From Clostridia bacterium (lineage in GTDB: Bacteria > Bacillota_A > Clostridia > Christensenellales > Aristaeellaceae): a DNA stretch of 20,669 bases. The stretch covers positions 1-20,669 of the forward strand of contig JAFRMB010000121.1 of assembly GCA_017430945.1 (NCBI GenBank), read 5' to 3'. A program made the position numbers and the translations under genes. Shown piece after piece: positions 14,301-20,140 of this stretch; the first letter of the stretch is position 1; each line of letters starts with the position of its first letter. The notes below the pieces were generated by a model. It was given only the letters and a program-made list of their open reading frames with translations. It did not search any database and had not been told where the DNA came from.

Positions 14301-15668
14301 GAGCTTGTTCCACTCGTCCACATAGTAATCGAGGAACGCCAGGCTCAGCGCGTCCATGCTGCCGCTGGCGTCCAGCACGTCGTAGCCCTGCAGCTGGTTG
14401 ACGCGCTTCTGGAAGCGGCGCACGGCCTCGCGGGTGGTCTTGTCATAGCGGCCGCTGGCAGAACCCTCCGGCATCACGCCCAGCACCACCAGCTTGCGCT
14501 GCATGTCGCGGATCTGGTTCGCGCCGGAGTTCTCATCGATCACGTTCTCGTTCGGCCGCGCGGTGACCTTCGGCTTCGGGGTGGCCGTGGGCGTTGGCGT
14601 AGCCGTGGGACGGGTCGCGCCGGTCTGGTACAGCCACTGCTGGGTCTTGGGGCCGGCGATGCCGTCCACCTTCAGCGTGGGCCTCGGGTCGTAGTATTCG
14701 TTGATATAGGTCTGCAGGTCGCGCACGGCCTGCCGCGTGGCATTGTCGTATTTGCCGCTGATTTTTGAATAGTCCAGCCAGCCCAGCGTGACCAGCTTCT
14801 GCTGAAGCGCACGGACCTCCGCTTGGCCGGACTTCGTGGATACGGATTTGTAGGCCGAGGCATCGCCGGACAGCGTTGGCACGGCGGTGACCCTGGGTAC
14901 GGGCGTGGTCACACCGCCCCGGACGTCCTGCACGGGAGAGTCGTCGCCGGTGTCGCCGTCATAGCTGTAATCCATCCACGAAAGGTCCGGATCCACGAGC
15001 GCGGCGAACGTCGGCGTCACTCTGGGGGTGGGCGTCGGCGTTTCCGCAGGGATCCACACCATGTTGGGATCCAGCGTGGGCGCCTCTGTCACATCCTTGG
15101 CGGGGCTCACGGCGCCGTTGAAGAACAGGATGAACCCGAGCGCCGCGAGGACGACCACCAGCGCGGCGATGATGGCGATGATGAATATGCGCCGCCGCCC
15201 GGTCGGCTCGGGATCCTCGTCCCGCGGCTGAGCGTCCTCCTGCGCGGCGGCGGACTTGCGCTGGGCGATGTAGGCGGTGCCGTTCTCCTCGAAAAAGAAG
15301 TGGCGCTTGCGGGGATCCTCTTCGCCCTCCACGCTGGCGCGCAGCTTGTTGAGGCCCGCGTCAAAGCGATCCTCCAGACCGGCGACGGGCACCACCGAGC
15401 CGTCGTTCAGGCGCTCGGCGCAGTCCCGGGGCAGATATTCGCGGATGCGCAGCTTCTTTTCCCGCTTGGTGTCGAACGCGGCGTACACGATGCCCGTGGC
15501 GTCCTGGCCCAGAGCGCGGCCGACCAGGAAACGGTCGTGGTACACCAGCGTCCCGGGCAGCAGCTGGATCTGGGATACCGCGGCGTGGGAATCCCTGCCA
15601 CAGTGCGGGCAGCTGCTCTGGCCGCGCATGTCCTCGAAGCAGTACATGCACAGATTGTCGTATGCCAT
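11373..15668 (-). CDS. Membrane protein with zinc ribbon, N-lobe-only pseudokinase, one TM helix, six peptidoglycan-binding-like repeats and three Fn3/Ig-like domains
   Basis: 1431 residues. Cytoplasmic part: a zinc ribbon (Cys7, Cys10, Cys20, Cys23), then residues 35-137 matching the N-lobe of a Ser/Thr kinase. There LVGRALGQDATGIVYAAFD mimics the Gly loop, LRIREYLP replaces the usual VAIKEYFP so the ATP lysine is Arg76, and FFEENGTAYIAQRK matches the hinge strand. No HRD loop, DFG or C-lobe follows. One membrane helix (about 161-183) comes next. Outside: PG_binding_1-like repeats at about 280-348, 384-449, 490-557, 587-652 and 717-782 (for example VRALQQKLVTLGWL...GKYDNATRQAVRDLQ), Pro/Thr linkers, an Asp/Gly repeat (822-894), three Fn3/Ig-like modules (947-1049, 1085-1187, 1223-1322) and a sixth PG repeat (1357-1429). 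The ATG has AAAGGAGTG upstream. It follows the HAD-Tmk gene by 42 bp. Probably a wall-sensing or scaffold protein without kinase activity. Confidence 0.85.
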   Translation of the reverse strand: MAYDNLCMYCFEDMRGQSSCPHCGRDSHAAVSQIQLLPGTLVYHDRFLVGRALGQDATGIVYAAFDTKREKKLRIREYLPRDCAERLNDGSVVPVAGLEDRFDAGLNKLRASVEGEEDPRKRHFFFEENGTAYIAQRKSAAAQEDAQPRDEDPEPTGRRRIFIIAIIAALVVVLAALGFILFFNGAVSPAKDVTEAPTLDPNMVWIPAETPTPTPRVTPTFAALVDPDLSWMDYSYDGDTGDDSPVQDVRGGVTTPVPRVTAVPTLSGDASAYKSVSTKSGQAEVRALQQKLVTLGWLDYSKISGKYDNATRQAVRDLQTYINEYYDPRPTLKVDGIAGPKTQQWLYQTGATRPTATPTPTATPKPKVTARPNENVIDENSGANQIRDMQRKLVVLGVMPEGSASGRYDKTTREAVRRFQKRVNQLQGYDVLDASGSMDALSLAFLDYYVDEWNKLQSATSEPTVSPTPTATPGPTPALPENETINGRSSRDVIRALQRQMITLGLLPVGADDGVYGQDTIDAVSAFQRWVNEQRGEDVLPTNGNADALTRAFLQYCQDNNRIPDIRNGEDEEPNEDEDFTIDRSSDPASIRRVQEMLVTIGLMDEEEVNGVYDNATAKAVRAFQQWVNRKGGSLPVSSVVDNATRQALEYYSDHEINVLGTTPEPEPTEEPTPTPAPTETPTPAPTETPTPAPTETPTPAPTETPTPTPEPTKKPNERVLAIQQMLAQVGALPAEAVNGQLTEATNEAIAAFQRWANTQRPNVLKVTGELDSKTQQLLKYCCDNGYNIHSSIDAATPTPTPSPTPVPDTATDGDFGDDDGFDGDTGDDDFDDGGDFDGDTGDDFDDGDFDGDTGDDDFSDDGGFDGDTGDDDFGDDGGFDGDTGDGDFDGEDGDPDEEVWPSPTPTLDPFGTVDPDADGMSNIDPDDPFDEPDDDEGGHPAGSPFKATVDQLEISVAGHVASGDIIELKKGNFTINWRAQGSVVSYQVYLYDSNGRSIVAQESTRQTEQKVSTNGMTPGEIYTLNVGALPMGGTDDDVVWATARFTLPIPPTPEPTATPEPTPVPTPTPTPEPTPVPTPVPMVASIEAPVITIDGSVPEDAAILIDSRSFDIEWEANGDVASYSVQITDAAGNVVAGTPSTRQQSLTVPASKLSPSVIYTVSVGALPENGADKDIVWSRAQFVLPAPATPEPTPTPEPTPEPTEVPTPVPTPEPTPAPTVGRVEQPTVTVGGTAYQQNGVAYMTSDSIILQWGSDGDVAGYIVYVENQSGERQSIGNTTDTSRNISASRLPSGIYTVYVGAVPVNGTQQDAVWGTAVFGIPAPTPTPTPEPTPAPTEAPALRPQAGFNAPIDASSDPSEIEKLQRKLYMNQMMSSEPESGVLDRITLSAVSEFQRRANEKLGAGLNVIDPSDPNVVVDLETLRLLDRGLD
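12987..13205 (-). repeat. Asp/Gly-rich coding repeat (FDGDTGDDDF units)
   Basis: Five units of 13-15 codons each contain FDGDTGD and differ slightly (DDFDDGG, DFSDDGG, DFGDDGG). The dense Asp/Gly/Asn-type pattern recalls calcium-binding loops of thrombospondin type 3 or dockerin style, but spacing does not match a named motif exactly. Repeated DNA here suggests slippage and length variation. Confidence 0.85.
13524..13682 (-). repeat. Pro/Thr-rich linker encoded by 24-bp tandem repeats
   Basis: About four 24-bp units encode TETPTPAP, flanked by EPEPTEEPTPTP and TPEPTKK. It lies between the fourth and fifth peptidoglycan-binding-like repeats. Such linkers act as extended, often wall-spanning spacers. 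Shorter PTPEPTP linkers of the same kind separate the Fn3-like domains. Confidence 0.85.
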
Positions 15669-15710
15669 TCTATACACTCCTTTGTTCAGCGGGGATCGCT
15701 CCCCGGGCCG

Positions 15711-16979
15711 TCACAGGATGCCGTCCACGACGGCCTTGACGTCCTCAAATACTTCATCTATGCTTCGGCCGGCGTCGATGGGGAACACCCTTTCCGGCGA
15801 TGCGGCCTTGACGGCCTCGTATCCCCGGCGCACGCGCTCGAAGAAATCCTCCTGCTCGATCTCCAGCCGGTCCAGCGGCGCGCCGGCGGCCATGCGCCGC
15901 TTCGCGCGGTCCCGATCGACCTCCAGCAGGATGGTCGCGTCCGGCTGCACGTCTTTTACGGCAGCCGCGTTTATTTGACGTACGAAAGCCTCGCCGAGTT
16001 CACGCCCATAGGCCTGATATGCGATGCTGGAATCCAGAAAGCGGTCGCAGATCACGATCCTGCCGCGCCGTATGGCCGGTTCGATGACCTCCCGCACGTG
16101 CTCCACGCGGGAAGCGGCGTACAGGAGCGCCTCGCACTCCGCGGACATGCCCCTGGAATCCAGGCTCAGTATGACCTCGCGGATGCGCTCGGAGATCGGG
16201 CAGCCGCCCGGTTCCCTGGTCAGCACCGTGTCGTAGCCGCGCGCGGTCAGGTAGTCGCGGAGCTTTGCGATCTGCGTCGACTTTCCGCAGCCGTCGGAGC
16301 CCTCCATCGTGATGAAGCGGCCCCGGGGCAGGTCGCCGTCCAGAAGCCATTCGCTCATGGCGAGAACGCTGTCGAACACCCTGTCCGCGCCGGCTTTCCG
16401 GAGCTCGCCCTCGATGGAATAGCCGTAGTCCGCGCCGACGGCGGTCATGCCCAGCGCTTTCGCGGCCTCGATGTCGAAGCAGCGGTCGCCCATCATGCAC
16501 GCGCGGGAGATGTCCGCGCCCTCCGGCAGCGCCGCCAGCAGCAGGTCCTTCTTGTCCGCGTCGTGGTAGCCCAGCATCGTGCCGGATACCGCGTCGAAGT
16601 ACGCGTCGATGCCGAAGTGCTTCGTCAACCGCTCCAGCATCATCGCGGGCTTGGCCGAGGCCAGCGCCACCCAGGCGCCCCGCTCGTGCAGCGCCTTCAG
16701 CAGCTGTGCGATGCCCGGATACACCTGCGATTCGTACAGGCCGATGTCGATGTAGCGCTCCCGGTACGCCGCCATGACGCGCGCCGCGCCGGCGTCGTCA
16801 AGGTGGAACTGCGATCTGAAGCTGTCCAGCAGCGGCGGCCCGATGAACCGGTCGAGCACTTCGTCCGGCGGCACCGGCATCCCCAGCTTTTCGAGCGCGT
16901 ATGCCACGCTCCGGCGGATGCCCTCGCCCGTCTGGCAGACGGTGCCGTCAAAATCAAACAGATAGTAGTCGAACTTCAA
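15711..16979 (-). CDS. tmk: HAD phosphatase-thymidylate kinase fusion protein
   Basis: 422 residues in two complete enzymes. Residues 1-213 are a HAD hydrolase of the phosphoglycolate phosphatase/nucleotidase type: DFDGT with Asp9 and Asp11, Ser108 in LASAK, Lys143/144 and GDRCFD with Asp165 and Asp169. Residues 220-422 are dTMP kinase: Walker A GSDGCGKST (227-235), REPGG, the CDRFLDSSIAYQAYGR dTMP-binding block and a DRLEIE region near the LID. Tmk makes dTDP for DNA synthesis; what the HAD half dephosphorylates is unknown. The start is TTG at 16979, directly after an in-frame TGA; AGGA lies 9 bp upstream and the HAD strand starts at the usual distance. It is first in an operon with the pseudokinase/wall protein. 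A small hairpin (GGGGATCGCTCCCC, 15691-15704) lies in the 42-bp gap. Confidence 0.9.
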   Translation of the reverse strand: MKFDYYLFDFDGTVCQTGEGIRRSVAYALEKLGMPVPPDEVLDRFIGPPLLDSFRSQFHLDDAGAARVMAAYRERYIDIGLYESQVYPGIAQLLKALHERGAWVALASAKPAMMLERLTKHFGIDAYFDAVSGTMLGYHDADKKDLLLAALPEGADISRACMMGDRCFDIEAAKALGMTAVGADYGYSIEGELRKAGADRVFDSVLAMSEWLLDGDLPRGRFITMEGSDGCGKSTQIAKLRDYLTARGYDTVLTREPGGCPISERIREVILSLDSRGMSAECEALLYAASRVEHVREVIEPAIRRGRIVICDRFLDSSIAYQAYGRELGEAFVRQINAAAVKDVQPDATILLEVDRDRAKRRMAAGAPLDRLEIEQEDFFERVRRGYEAVKAASPERVFPIDAGRSIDEVFEDVKAVVDGIL

Positions 16980-17023
16980 TCAAATCAATCCTATTTATCA
17001 CAATTATTTCAATTCTATGAAAT

Positions 17024-17032
17024 ATTGTACCA
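17024..17032 (-). promoter_or_regulatory. Extended -10 promoter for the HAD-tmk operon
   Basis: On the minus strand TGGTACAAT gives a one-mismatch -10 (17024-17029) with an upstream TG. The surrounding 16981-17080 is strongly AT-rich. No convincing -35 box is present at 17 bp. The predicted leader is about 38 nt. The 317-bp gap 16980-17296 holds this promoter and the one for the PPC gene, and no gene that I can support. Confidence 0.55.
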
Positions 17033-17214
17033 TAAGAATGTGACTTTTTCTGGCCTGAATATTGAAAAGTAGTATGAATTTTCGGCGATGCCGCGCACAG
17101 GGGCAGAAACCGTCGTCCGGTGCGCGCGTCCGCAGAGAAGGATGCGCGCATATGCGATATGGGATCGGGCGTGCGGCCCGGACCGACGGAGCCGGGCACC
17201 GTCTCTATGCGCGA

Positions 17215-17243
17215 TTGCGCAGACGGACGGCGTGTGATACAAT
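17215..17243 (+). promoter_or_regulatory. Promoter for the PPC/DUF296 gene
   Basis: TACAAT at 17238-17243 with TG at 17235-17236 forms an extended -10. TTGCGC at 17215-17220 stands 17 bp upstream as a partial -35 box. Transcription would start near 17250, about 47 nt before the ATG at 17297. Confidence 0.62.
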
Positions 17244-17296
17244 ATCCATATGGGATCCATGTGGTACGATCCGGACCCGAGGAGGAGCGAACGGAA

Positions 17297-17731
17297 ATGG
17301 ACTTCAGAAGATTCGATCAGACGTATTACATAAGGATGGACAAGGGTGACGAGATCATAGGTACCCTGCTCGAGATCTGCCGGAAGGAGAAGATCGCGTC
17401 CGCGGTGTTCAGCGGGATCGGCGGGTGCAGCGAGGCGGATATCCAGATCTTCGACCCGGCGGCCGGTATGTTCGAGACCCGGAAGCTGTCGGGGATGCTC
17501 GAGCTTGTCTCGCTGAACGGGAACATCTTCAGCGATGAAGAGGGCGAGGTCTTCCATCATACACATGCCCTGTTTTCATTCAGCGCAAACGGCGTTCATG
17601 GCACCGCCGGCGGGCATATCGGATCGATGACCGTGCTTTATACCGCCGAGATCGAACTGAGGCCCGTGATCGGCGGCACTATACGACGAAAGCCCGATCC
17701 GGAGACCGGAACAGGCTTTTGGGATTTTTAG
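17297..17731 (+). CDS. PPC (DUF296) domain protein, putative DNA-binding
   Basis: A 144-residue single-domain protein matching the PPC (plants and prokaryotes conserved, DUF296) fold: YYIRMDKGDEIIGTLLEICRKEKIASAVFSGIGGCSEADIQIFD, then LELVSLNGNIF and the histidine cluster FHHTHALFSF...VHGTAGGHIGSMTV followed by AEIEL. In this family the histidines bind a metal and the domain forms trimers; plant relatives are AT-hook DNA-binding proteins, while the bacterial role is unclear. I chose ATG 17297 because the conserved domain begins there and GGAGGAG (17281-17287) precedes it, although the spacing is rather long; the frame is open upstream to 17120 but that part overlaps the promoter. It converges on the amidohydrolase gene, 57 bp away. 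Confidence 0.87.
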   Translation: MDFRRFDQTYYIRMDKGDEIIGTLLEICRKEKIASAVFSGIGGCSEADIQIFDPAAGMFETRKLSGMLELVSLNGNIFSDEEGEVFHHTHALFSFSANGVHGTAGGHIGSMTVLYTAEIELRPVIGGTIRRKPDPETGTGFWDF

Positions 17732-17788
17732 CCGGGCAGACAGATCCACAGGCCCTGATCTGACGGGAACGGGCCATCAATGCGCAGG

Positions 17789-18823
17789 TCAATAGCCGAA
17801 CAGCCTTTCTGCGTTTCGGCAGTAGATGCTTTCAAGGGCATGGTCGGACAGGCCGACACCGTAGATGTTCCAGCGGCCCTGCGCGTATGGCGCATCGTCG
17901 CCTTCGGGATTGAAGTACTCGTCCATCGTCTCCAGGAAGCGGAAGTAATTCGGATGGAACACCTCGCTCGTCGGGGCGTAGTCCGTGCCGAAGAACACGC
18001 GTTCACAGTGTGCTTCCAGAAAAGCCTTCGCGGTATAGGGCTGGCGGCCCATCTCTGCGATGCGCGCGGCGATGTCGACATACATGTTGGGATAACGGTC
18101 CAGCCACGCGCCGACCTGGCGCAGGTTCTCCGCATAGGAGGCGACGTGCGCCATGATGAAGGTGGTCCGGGGATTATCCGCGATCATGCGCTCCATCATC
18201 TCCATGAGCGCATGGAAGCGATAGAACTTCGGATCGGCGAAGCTCCAGTCCGGATGCTGACACAACTCCTCGTAGCGCTCGTTGGTCCGATCCACCGGGG
18301 AAAAGAAGGCGACCGGGTCCGCGATGTGGAACAAAACCGGTATGGACAGCGAAGCCGCTGTTTCAAAGATGCACTTCAGCCTTGGGTCGTCCGGCCTCAG
18401 GTATGCACCGGAGCTGTCCCGGTACCCCAGCCCGATGGGCTTCCACAGCTTGACGCCCCGCATGCCGAAGTCGCTGACACCCTCCGTCAGCGAGTGATGG
18501 ACCATCGACTCAAAGCCTTTTTCCTCGAACCGGCTGACATCGACCGTGCCGTAATTCAGGAAGAAGTCCTCGTAGCCCTTGAGCTTCTCCAGCATGCGCC
18601 TGCGCTCGTCGCCGAAGCCGAGATCCAGGTTCACCACCCTGCGGATGCCGGCGGAGCGCAGGGCGGCCACGGCGCGCCCCGTGTCGTATCGATCGGCGTA
18701 ATCGTCCCCGATCATCAGCTTTCCCCAGTGCGTGTGCATATCCACCACGGGGTATTTGGGCGTCGGCACCTGATGTGCGGGCACCTCAAGGCAGCTCTTC
18801 GGCATGTATTCTTCCAGTTGCAT
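17789..18823 (-). CDS. Amidohydrolase family 2 (metal-dependent TIM-barrel hydrolase/decarboxylase)
   Basis: 344 residues. Ligands of the amidohydrolase barrel are visible: DMHTHWG (His30, His32), GVKLWK (Lys125 near strand 4), LFHIADP (His166), FIMAHVAS (His226) and FFGTDYAP (Asp281). This pattern fits the Amidohydro-rel/ACMSD-like branch, which hydrolyses or decarboxylates small carboxylic or cyclic compounds; the substrate is not evident. The start ATG 18823 has GAGG 7 bp upstream; the frame stays open to 19243 but the extra 140 residues show no homology and run across a promoter, so they are not coding. It stands alone as a transcription unit, with its own promoter and a long leader, and ends 57 bp from the convergent PPC gene. 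Confidence 0.87.
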   Translation of the reverse strand: MQLEEYMPKSCLEVPAHQVPTPKYPVVDMHTHWGKLMIGDDYADRYDTGRAVAALRSAGIRRVVNLDLGFGDERRRMLEKLKGYEDFFLNYGTVDVSRFEEKGFESMVHHSLTEGVSDFGMRGVKLWKPIGLGYRDSSGAYLRPDDPRLKCIFETAASLSIPVLFHIADPVAFFSPVDRTNERYEELCQHPDWSFADPKFYRFHALMEMMERMIADNPRTTFIMAHVASYAENLRQVGAWLDRYPNMYVDIAARIAEMGRQPYTAKAFLEAHCERVFFGTDYAPTSEVFHPNYFRFLETMDEYFNPEGDDAPYAQGRWNIYGVGLSDHALESIYCRNAERLFGY

Positions 18824-19039
18824 ATCCTCGCCTCTTTTATTATCATCTTTGGAACACGCGCAGGTCCATGTCTCCGTCTCCACAGCCGCCAAAGGGATCG
18901 CGACGGCGAGCCCTGCCGGGCGGCATGTCATGGATGGCGCCGCTTTCACCGCGTCCGGCCGATGGGCGATGATCGCAGCGGCGTGCGTTCGCTGCTGGCG
19001 CACAGAGCATGCGGATGCGCCCTGTCGTCGGACCGGATC
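18824..19039 (-). other. Long 5' leader of the amidohydrolase mRNA, no known riboswitch recognised
   Basis: From the predicted start near 19039 to the ATG at 18823 there are about 215 non-coding nucleotides. On the minus strand several hairpins are possible: GGCGCA with TGCGCC near the 5' end, and CAGCG with CGCTG just after it. I compared it by eye with TPP, FMN, cobalamin, SAM, c-di-GMP, glycine, guanidine and fluoride riboswitch cores and found no match. It may carry an undescribed control element or simply be an untranslated leader. Confidence 0.4.
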
Positions 19040-19045
19040 GAGACG

Positions 19046-19074
19046 ATTATACACGATTTTTAAATAAAAGTAAA
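19046..19074 (-). promoter_or_regulatory. Promoter for the amidohydrolase gene
   Basis: On the minus strand TTTACT (19069-19074) and TATAAT (19046-19051) are 17 bp apart, with an AT-rich spacer. It begins 15 bp after the terminator of the upstream SH3 gene, so the amidohydrolase has an independent start. Confidence 0.75.
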
Positions 19075-19089
19075 TCGCCGTTCCGGATG

Positions 19090-19136
19090 CCGGCCAAAAC
19101 AAAACGCCCCGCAGTGGGGCATTTTGTTTTGGCCGG
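19090..19136 (-). terminator. Strong rho-independent terminator of the SH3 gene (also terminator-like on the plus strand)
   Basis: A near-perfect inverted repeat spans 47 bp: GCCCC (19106-19110) pairs with GGGGC (19116-19120), and after one mismatch the stem continues through AAAACAAAA/TTTTGTTTT to CCGGCC/GGCCGG. On the minus strand the GC stem is followed by GTTTTGTTTTGG, a proper U tract. It lies about 80 bp past the SH3 gene stop. Confidence 0.85.
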
Positions 19137-19217
19137 TCCGACGCATGGCATCTCTTCAGCGGGGCGGGCCCAAAGCGACAACCTGGGCCGGTCCATGCCT
19201 GCGCCGTCCGATCCGGG

Positions 19218-19691
19218 TCATCTGCGGATCCATCCGACCGCACCGCGCAGACTGACGACGAGCCAATCTCCCTCGTCCTTCAAAATGGGCAGGGTGGTGT
19301 TTGCGTCCAGCAGGGCGACCTTGGGCGCCGCGGCTTCGTCCCAGGCATATACCGTCGTTTTCTTTTCCGTACGGTACCAGGCCGGGTCGACGGCGATGTA
19401 GTCGGCGTTCACCCACCCTGAAGCCGCATCTTCGGAATCGTCTAGGACGCAGTATGCCCATCCGTCGCTCTGGTCGACCACGATCGGCAGATCCTTATAT
19501 CGCAGGGTCTCCACGACTCTGGAAGAAGCGTTGGGATCCTGACGCACGGTGAGCGTTTCACACAACACGACCGCCTGAAGGCCGATCTGGCCCTCGCCGT
19601 GCGGCGGAATGATCTCTGCATGGACGACCCCCACACATCCGAGCGCCAGGATCAGCGCGGCCAGGATCGTCAGAAAAACGATTTTCTTCAT
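19218..19691 (-). CDS. Secreted SH3b-like domain protein
   Basis: 157 residues. A signal peptide (MKKIVFLTILAALILALGCVGVVHA) has a good signal peptidase I site before Glu26; the LGC within it does not fit a lipobox well. The mature part holds two SH3b-like modules: about 38-100 (LCETLTVRQDPNASSRVVETLRYKDLPIVVDQSDGWAYCVLDD...GWVNADYI) and about 112-157 (TTVYAWDEAAAPKVALLDANTTLPILKDEGDWLVVSLRGAVGWIRR). Bacterial SH3b domains bind cell wall peptides or act as wall-targeting modules; no catalytic domain is attached here. ATG 19691 is preceded by AAGGAG at a normal distance. I found no clear promoter upstream. It is followed by a strong terminator and so forms its own transcription unit. Confidence 0.85.
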   Translation of the reverse strand: MKKIVFLTILAALILALGCVGVVHAEIIPPHGEGQIGLQAVVLCETLTVRQDPNASSRVVETLRYKDLPIVVDQSDGWAYCVLDDSEDAASGWVNADYIAVDPAWYRTEKKTTVYAWDEAAAPKVALLDANTTLPILKDEGDWLVVSLRGAVGWIRR

Positions 19692-19866
19692 GTTCTGCGT
19701 CTCCTTTTCTTTTTTTCGCTGATTGGACGATGGATCGGGCGGAAATGTTCCGCGAAAGAGGCATCGGCGCCAGGGAGCCGGTTGAGAGGGTGCGGAGGCC
19801 GGAATCTGACGTCCGCGTCACCGGTCCGCGCATATCCTTGGCCCCATCTTCGAGGGAACCGGGTCA

Positions 19867-19956
19867 GGCGGTGGTATGGCGGCGCGGTGCGCCGCGGCCT
19901 TCGGCCGAACCCATTCGCTCGCAGGCTCGCAAAATGGGTCCGCATATCCCACCGCC
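19867..19956. repeat. Structured 90-bp palindromic repeat, copy 1
   Basis: An 11-bp outer inverted repeat with one mismatch (19867-19877 with 19946-19956) encloses three internal hairpins: GCGGCGC/GCGCCGC, CGGCC/GGCCG around TTC, and ACCCATT/AATGGGT. The size and terminal inverted repeats recall MITE or REP-type elements. It encodes no protein. Confidence 0.75.
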
Positions 19957-20005
19957 CAAGCCAAAAAGAACGACCCACGCTTCAGGGGGCCGACCTGTCG
20001 GCGGA

Positions 20006-20095
20006 GGCGGTGGGATGGCGGCGCGGTGCGCCGCAGCCTTCGGCCGAACCCATTCGCTCGCAGGCTCGCGAAATGGGTCCGCATATCCCACCGCC
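20006..20095. repeat. Structured 90-bp palindromic repeat, copy 2
   Basis: Same element with a perfect 11-bp outer stem (20006-20016 with 20085-20095). Internal hairpins are 20018-20024/20028-20034, a short 20036-20044 stem-loop, and 20048-20057/20068-20078 with one bulge. As RNA it would fold into a closed multibranch, cloverleaf-like form on either strand. Its left arm coincides with the repeated tRNA-Ser end. Confidence 0.78.
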
Positions 20096-20099
20096 CAAG

Positions 20100-20140
20100 C
20101 CAAACAAAACAGCCCCTCGATGAGGGACTGTGTTGTTTGG
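20100..20140 (-). terminator. Terminator hairpin overlapping the 3' CCA of tRNA-Ser
   Basis: An inverted repeat with a 3-nt loop: CCCTC (20114-20118) with GAGGG (20122-20126), continuing outward through CAG/CTG and CAAAACA-type/TTTGTTTTG-type arms with two mismatches, out to CC/GG. On the minus strand the stem ends in CTGTTTTGTTTGG, a U-rich tail. The outer arm includes the tRNA CCA (20138-20140), so folding of the stem may compete with tRNA 3'-end processing. Confidence 0.75.

Noticed and set aside
12123..14768. 881-residue open frame on the plus strand
   Set aside because: It lies wholly antisense to the wall protein gene; its repetitive Val/Ala/Gly content is the complement of the Asp/Gly and Pro/Thr repeats. 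No own ribosome binding site or family match was seen.
14823..17072. 749-residue open frame on the plus strand
   Set aside because: It runs antisense across two real genes and their promoter, with Arg/His/Val-rich sequence typical of GC-bias shadows.
17741..17775. Bidirectional terminator between the PPC and amidohydrolase genes
   Set aside because: Only short alternative stems (CAGATC/GATCTG and GGCCC/GGGCC) with long loops and no T tract are present.
18824..19243. Extended N-terminus of 140 residues for the amidohydrolase
   Set aside because: The extension crosses a consensus promoter and the SH3 gene terminator and has no homology, whereas ATG 18823 has a ribosome binding site and fits the family start.
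19739..19753. GCGGAA-ATG-TTCCGC palindrome as an operator
   Set aside because: It is a short 6-bp inverted repeat with no promoter beside it and no matching regulator gene, which is expected by chance in GC-rich DNA.
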